Assembly (NCBI GenBank): GCA_027346035.1
Contig: DAIESZ010000042.1
Coordinates: 1-9,258, forward strand
Length of the DNA stretch: 9,258 bases
Direction: 5' to 3'
Origin: Propionibacteriaceae bacterium
GTDB lineage: Bacteria > Actinomycetota > Actinomycetes > Propionibacteriales > Propionibacteriaceae
In this document: piece by piece, positions 6,879 through 9,258 of the stretch
How the letters are laid out: each line of letters opens with the position of its first letter
Numbering within the stretch: the stretch's first letter is position 1
Made by a program: the position numbers and the translations under genes
Notes under the pieces: model-generated
Told to the model about the DNA's origin: nothing
Databases searched by the model: none
What the model saw: the letters and a program-made list of their open reading frames with translations, nothing else

Positions 6879-6883
6879 AGGAG
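6879..6883 (+). promoter_or_regulatory. Ribosome binding site that sets the start of the fusion gene
   Basis: AGGAG is placed five bases before the GTG at 6889-6891. The reading frame is open for another 117 codons upstream, back into the RhaM-like gene, so this site is the main reason for choosing the GTG. The ATG at 6884 is in a different frame. Confidence 0.7.
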
Positions 6884-6888
6884 ATGGC

Positions 6889-8892
6889 GTGTCCCCCGAA
6901 CACTCCCCCGCGACGATCGCCCAGGTGGGGGCCCACGGCTTCGGCCGGGTGCACCTCGAACGGATCACCCGGTTGGAGGCGATGGGCCGGGTGCGACTCG
7001 TGGCGATCGCCGACCCGGCCGGGGCCCCGGACGGCGTCCGGGTGCCGATGTACGACGATCTCGGCGAGTTGCTGCAGCGTCACCGTCCCGACATCGTGAG
7101 CATCGCGACCCCGATCGGCCTGCACGAGCCGATGGCCCGGGCCGCGATGTCGGCCGGGGCCCACGTCATGCTCGAGAAGCCGCCCGTCGCGTCGCTGGCC
7201 GAGTTCTGGGCGTTGCTGCGGCACCAGAAGGAGACCGGGCGCAGCGTCCAGGTGGGATTCCAGAGCCTCGGGTCGCTGGCCCTCGGCCGCATTCGCGACC
7301 TTCTCGCCGCCGGCACGCTCGGCGAGCTCCGGGCGATCCACGCCCGCGGCACCTGGCTGCGCGACCGCGCCTACTACCAGCGTTCCGCGTGGGCCGGACG
7401 CCGCGTCGTCGACGGGCGCCGGATCGCCGACGGCGTCGTCACCAATCCGCTCGCGCACGCCGTCGCCACCGCCCTGGCGATCGCCGGCGTCCGGCACATC
7501 GACGAGATCACCCGGATCACCACCGAGCTCTACCGGGCGCATGACATCCAGGCCGACGACACCTCGTTCGTGCGCGTCGATCTCGACGGCGCCCCGGCGG
7601 TGTGCGCGGCCCTCACCCTGTGCGCCCCCGACCAGACGCCACCGACCGTGACGCTGGTCGGTTCCCGGGGCAGCGCCGAGTTCTTCTACACCAGTGACGA
7701 ACTCACCCTGCGCGTCGGCGGCCACGAGACGCGGGAGACGTTCGGACGCACCGACCTGCTGGAGAATCTCGTCGACCATCTCGAGCACGGCACCGCCCTG
7801 CTCGTTCCCCTCGCCGACACCGTCGGGTTCACCGCGGTGCTCGAGGCGACCCAGGACCGGCGCGATCCCGTTGCCGTCGACCCGGCATCGGTGCGATGGG
7901 TCGGCGACGAACTCGCCGCCCACCCCGTCATCGAGGCGATCCGCGACTGGATCGACCGGGCGTTGGCCGACGGGAACGGGTTCGCCGCCGCCGGCGCGCC
8001 GTGGACATCCCCGGACGCGATCGCCACCTGGACCCCCCGGCGTCCACTGGCCGCCCTCGACCTCGACGGACGGGTGGTCGCCGAGTACGCCGACGGCAGC
8101 GACATCATCCCCGCGAGCAGCCCGCGTCCCTACCTGCACCCGATCCGCACGTTGGCGGGCGTGACCGTCAGCGACACCCACCCTGCCGACCACGACTGGC
8201 ACTGCGGCCTGAGCTTCACCATGCAGGACGTCAACCGGGTGAACTTCTGGGGCGGGCGCACCTACGTGCGCGGACAGGGATACACGTGGCTCGGAGATCA
8301 GGGCCGGATCGAGCACGTGCGCTTCGATGAGACCGCTCCGGGTCGCCTCGTCGAGGAGCTGCGGTGGACCGGACCCCTGGTGCCGCCGATCGGCGACCCG
8401 ATCCCGCCCGTCGAGGTGCGCGAGACCCGCGACCTCTCGTGGCGCGCGCTGTCCCCCACCGCGTGGATTCTGGAGGCCGACCTTCGCCTCGAGTCCGTCT
8501 CCCCGGACACCGTCCACCTCGGCGGCCCGGGCACCAACGGCCGCGAGGACGCCGGGTACGGCGGCTTCCAGTTGCGTCTACGTCCCAGCGACGGCGTCCG
8601 CATCTGGTCGCCGCTCGGGGAGGGCGCGGACGCCGTCTTCGGGCGGCACGCGCCGTGGGTCGCCTGGGCGGGCAGCTTCTCCGGGCACGAGGCGACGCTG
8701 GTCATGGCGATGCCCGACGACACCTCGGCGACCGACCGATGGTTCGTCCGGCACGGTGAGTGGGACGGGATCGGTTCGGCGCTGGCCTGGCGCGATCCGG
8801 TGGCGCTGCCGCTGCGGCGCCGCTACCGACTGATCGTCGCCGACGGACGGCTGGACACGTCGGCGTTCCTCCCGTGGCTGGCCGCGTCGTGA
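6889..8892 (+). CDS. Gfo/Idh/MocA oxidoreductase fused to a DUF6807 (PmoA-like) domain
   Basis: The 667-residue product has two parts. Residues 1 to about 330 are an NAD(P)-dependent Gfo/Idh/MocA oxidoreductase: the Rossmann start reads IAQVGAHGFGRVHLERI (10-26), the catalytic lysine motif is E96-K97-P98-P99 in HVMLEKPPVAS, and the second-domain segment GVVTNPLAHAVATAL contains His190 where the family usually has its catalytic histidine. Such enzymes oxidise or reduce a hydroxyl of a sugar or cyclitol. Residues about 383-667 match DUF6807: PYLHPIRT (414-421), THPADHDWHCGL (430-441), the later AGYGGFQLRL (555-564), APWVAWAG, WFVRHGEW (618-625) and LIVADGRLD. The histidine-rich DHDWH stretch could bind metal or sugar; its role is not established, and the 'methane oxygenase PmoA' label of the family is misleading because there are no membrane segments here. 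A loop of about 50 residues joins the two domains. It overlaps the next gene by four bases. Confidence 0.88.
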   Translation: MSPEHSPATIAQVGAHGFGRVHLERITRLEAMGRVRLVAIADPAGAPDGVRVPMYDDLGELLQRHRPDIVSIATPIGLHEPMARAAMSAGAHVMLEKPPVASLAEFWALLRHQKETGRSVQVGFQSLGSLALGRIRDLLAAGTLGELRAIHARGTWLRDRAYYQRSAWAGRRVVDGRRIADGVVTNPLAHAVATALAIAGVRHIDEITRITTELYRAHDIQADDTSFVRVDLDGAPAVCAALTLCAPDQTPPTVTLVGSRGSAEFFYTSDELTLRVGGHETRETFGRTDLLENLVDHLEHGTALLVPLADTVGFTAVLEATQDRRDPVAVDPASVRWVGDELAAHPVIEAIRDWIDRALADGNGFAAAGAPWTSPDAIATWTPRRPLAALDLDGRVVAEYADGSDIIPASSPRPYLHPIRTLAGVTVSDTHPADHDWHCGLSFTMQDVNRVNFWGGRTYVRGQGYTWLGDQGRIEHVRFDETAPGRLVEELRWTGPLVPPIGDPIPPVEVRETRDLSWRALSPTAWILEADLRLESVSPDTVHLGGPGTNGREDAGYGGFQLRLRPSDGVRIWSPLGEGADAVFGRHAPWVAWAGSFSGHEATLVMAMPDDTSATDRWFVRHGEWDGIGSALAWRDPVALPLRRRYRLIVADGRLDTSAFLPWLAAS

Positions 8893-9258
8893 CCGCACCG
8901 CACGGTGTGGGCGATCTCGCGGCACGCTTCGCCCACCCGGAGGGTGACGTGCGCCCCTGGGTGTTCTGGTTCCTCAACGACGCGCTCGACGAACAGCTGA
9001 TCGACGACGAACTCACCCGGATGGCCGGGGCCGGGATCGGCACGATCGTGCCTCACGCCCGGATCGGGCTCGACCCCGCCGTCGGATACCTGACCCCGAG
9101 ATGGTGGGAACTGCTGCGGCACGTGGCGCGCACCTGCGAGCGTCTCGGCCTGCGGATCGTGCTCTACGACGAGGTCAGCTACCCGTCCGGCTCGGCGAAC
9201 GGGGCCGTGGTCGCGGAGACCGCCGAGTTCGCCGCCCGCTGCCTCGCGCGGGCCGAGC
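8889..9258 (+). CDS. Glycoside hydrolase resembling GH106 alpha-L-rhamnosidases, N-terminal part (runs off the window)
   Basis: Frame 3 is open from a GTG at 8889-8891 to the right edge, giving 123 residues. The GTG overlaps the stop of the fusion gene in the sequence GTGA, so translation is probably coupled; there is no separate strong ribosome site. The sequence shows RPWVFWFLN (22-30), then LIDDELTRMAGAGIGTIVPHARIGL (about 37-61), YLTPRWWELL (67-76) and IVLYDEVSYPSGSANGAVV (90-108). The order 'RPW-FWW-N, M--AGIGG, GL--YL-P-WW, YDE-PSG--G' is that of the GH106 family and its close relatives, retaining or inverting rhamnosidases that remove terminal L-rhamnose. No signal peptide is visible at the start, so the visible form would be cytoplasmic. 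Substrate cannot be confirmed from the fragment, and other hydrolases share this N-terminal pattern. Confidence 0.72.
   Translation, partial: MTAPHGVGDLAARFAHPEGDVRPWVFWFLNDALDEQLIDDELTRMAGAGIGTIVPHARIGLDPAVGYLTPRWWELLRHVARTCERLGLRIVLYDEVSYPSGSANGAVVAETAEFAARCLARAE

Noticed and set aside
6538..6888. A 117-residue N-terminal extension of the oxidoreductase fusion
   Set aside because: It overlaps the RhaM-like gene in another frame, has an Arg-rich shadow composition, and lies before the Rossmann start and the AGGAG site at 6879-6883.
1..9258. tRNA genes, CRISPR repeats, insertion sequences, or other mobile elements
   Set aside because: I looked for tRNA T-loop patterns, regularly spaced repeats, transposase motifs and terminal inverted repeats, and saw none. 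Codon use is uniform across the window.

Overview
The window is very GC-rich, gene-dense DNA from an actinomycete-type bacterium. The evidence is the GC-rich third codon positions, GTG starts, a TANNNT-type -10 promoter, and a gene order typical of Actinobacteria (DUF3515 protein, D-Ala-D-Ala ligase, PlsC-like acyltransferase, leuD, leuC, divergent NdgR/LtbR-type IclR regulator). I cannot place it to genus. No tRNA, rRNA, CRISPR array, insertion sequence or phage gene is visible. No gene-free stretch exceeds 300 bases.

Left part (1-2626), conserved housekeeping. The tail of a DUF3515 protein gene on + meets ddl on -, with only four bases between the stop codons. ddl makes the D-Ala-D-Ala dipeptide for peptidoglycan. 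Upstream of it on the same strand is a 1-acylglycerol-3-phosphate acyltransferase-like gene (PlsC family). A 76-residue protein of unknown function is transcribed the other way from a 155-base intergenic region.

Middle part (2645-5586), leucine biosynthesis. leuC and leuD encode the two subunits of isopropylmalate isomerase and form an operon on -. An IclR-family regulator on +, in the place of NdgR/LtbR, is divergent from leuC. The 180-base gap contains a dyad, CGAGA-N6-TCTCG, that overlaps a promoter for the regulator. That promoter lies so close to the ATG that the mRNA is probably leaderless.

Right part (5662-9258), an accessory carbohydrate locus, all on +. It holds a ThuA-like protein, an L-rhamnose mutarotase (RhaM) family protein, a 667-residue fusion of a Gfo/Idh/MocA oxidoreductase to a DUF6807 (PmoA-like) domain, and the start of a glycoside hydrolase that resembles GH106 alpha-L-rhamnosidases. 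The last two genes overlap by four bases. Together they suggest uptake-side or intracellular breakdown of a rhamnose-like deoxysugar or its glycoside, perhaps with an oxidation step on the sugar. No transporter or dedicated sugar regulator is inside the window, and the locus runs off the right edge. This is the part most likely to hold undescribed biochemistry, mainly because the DUF6807 domain has no established reaction and is fused to its likely partner enzyme.
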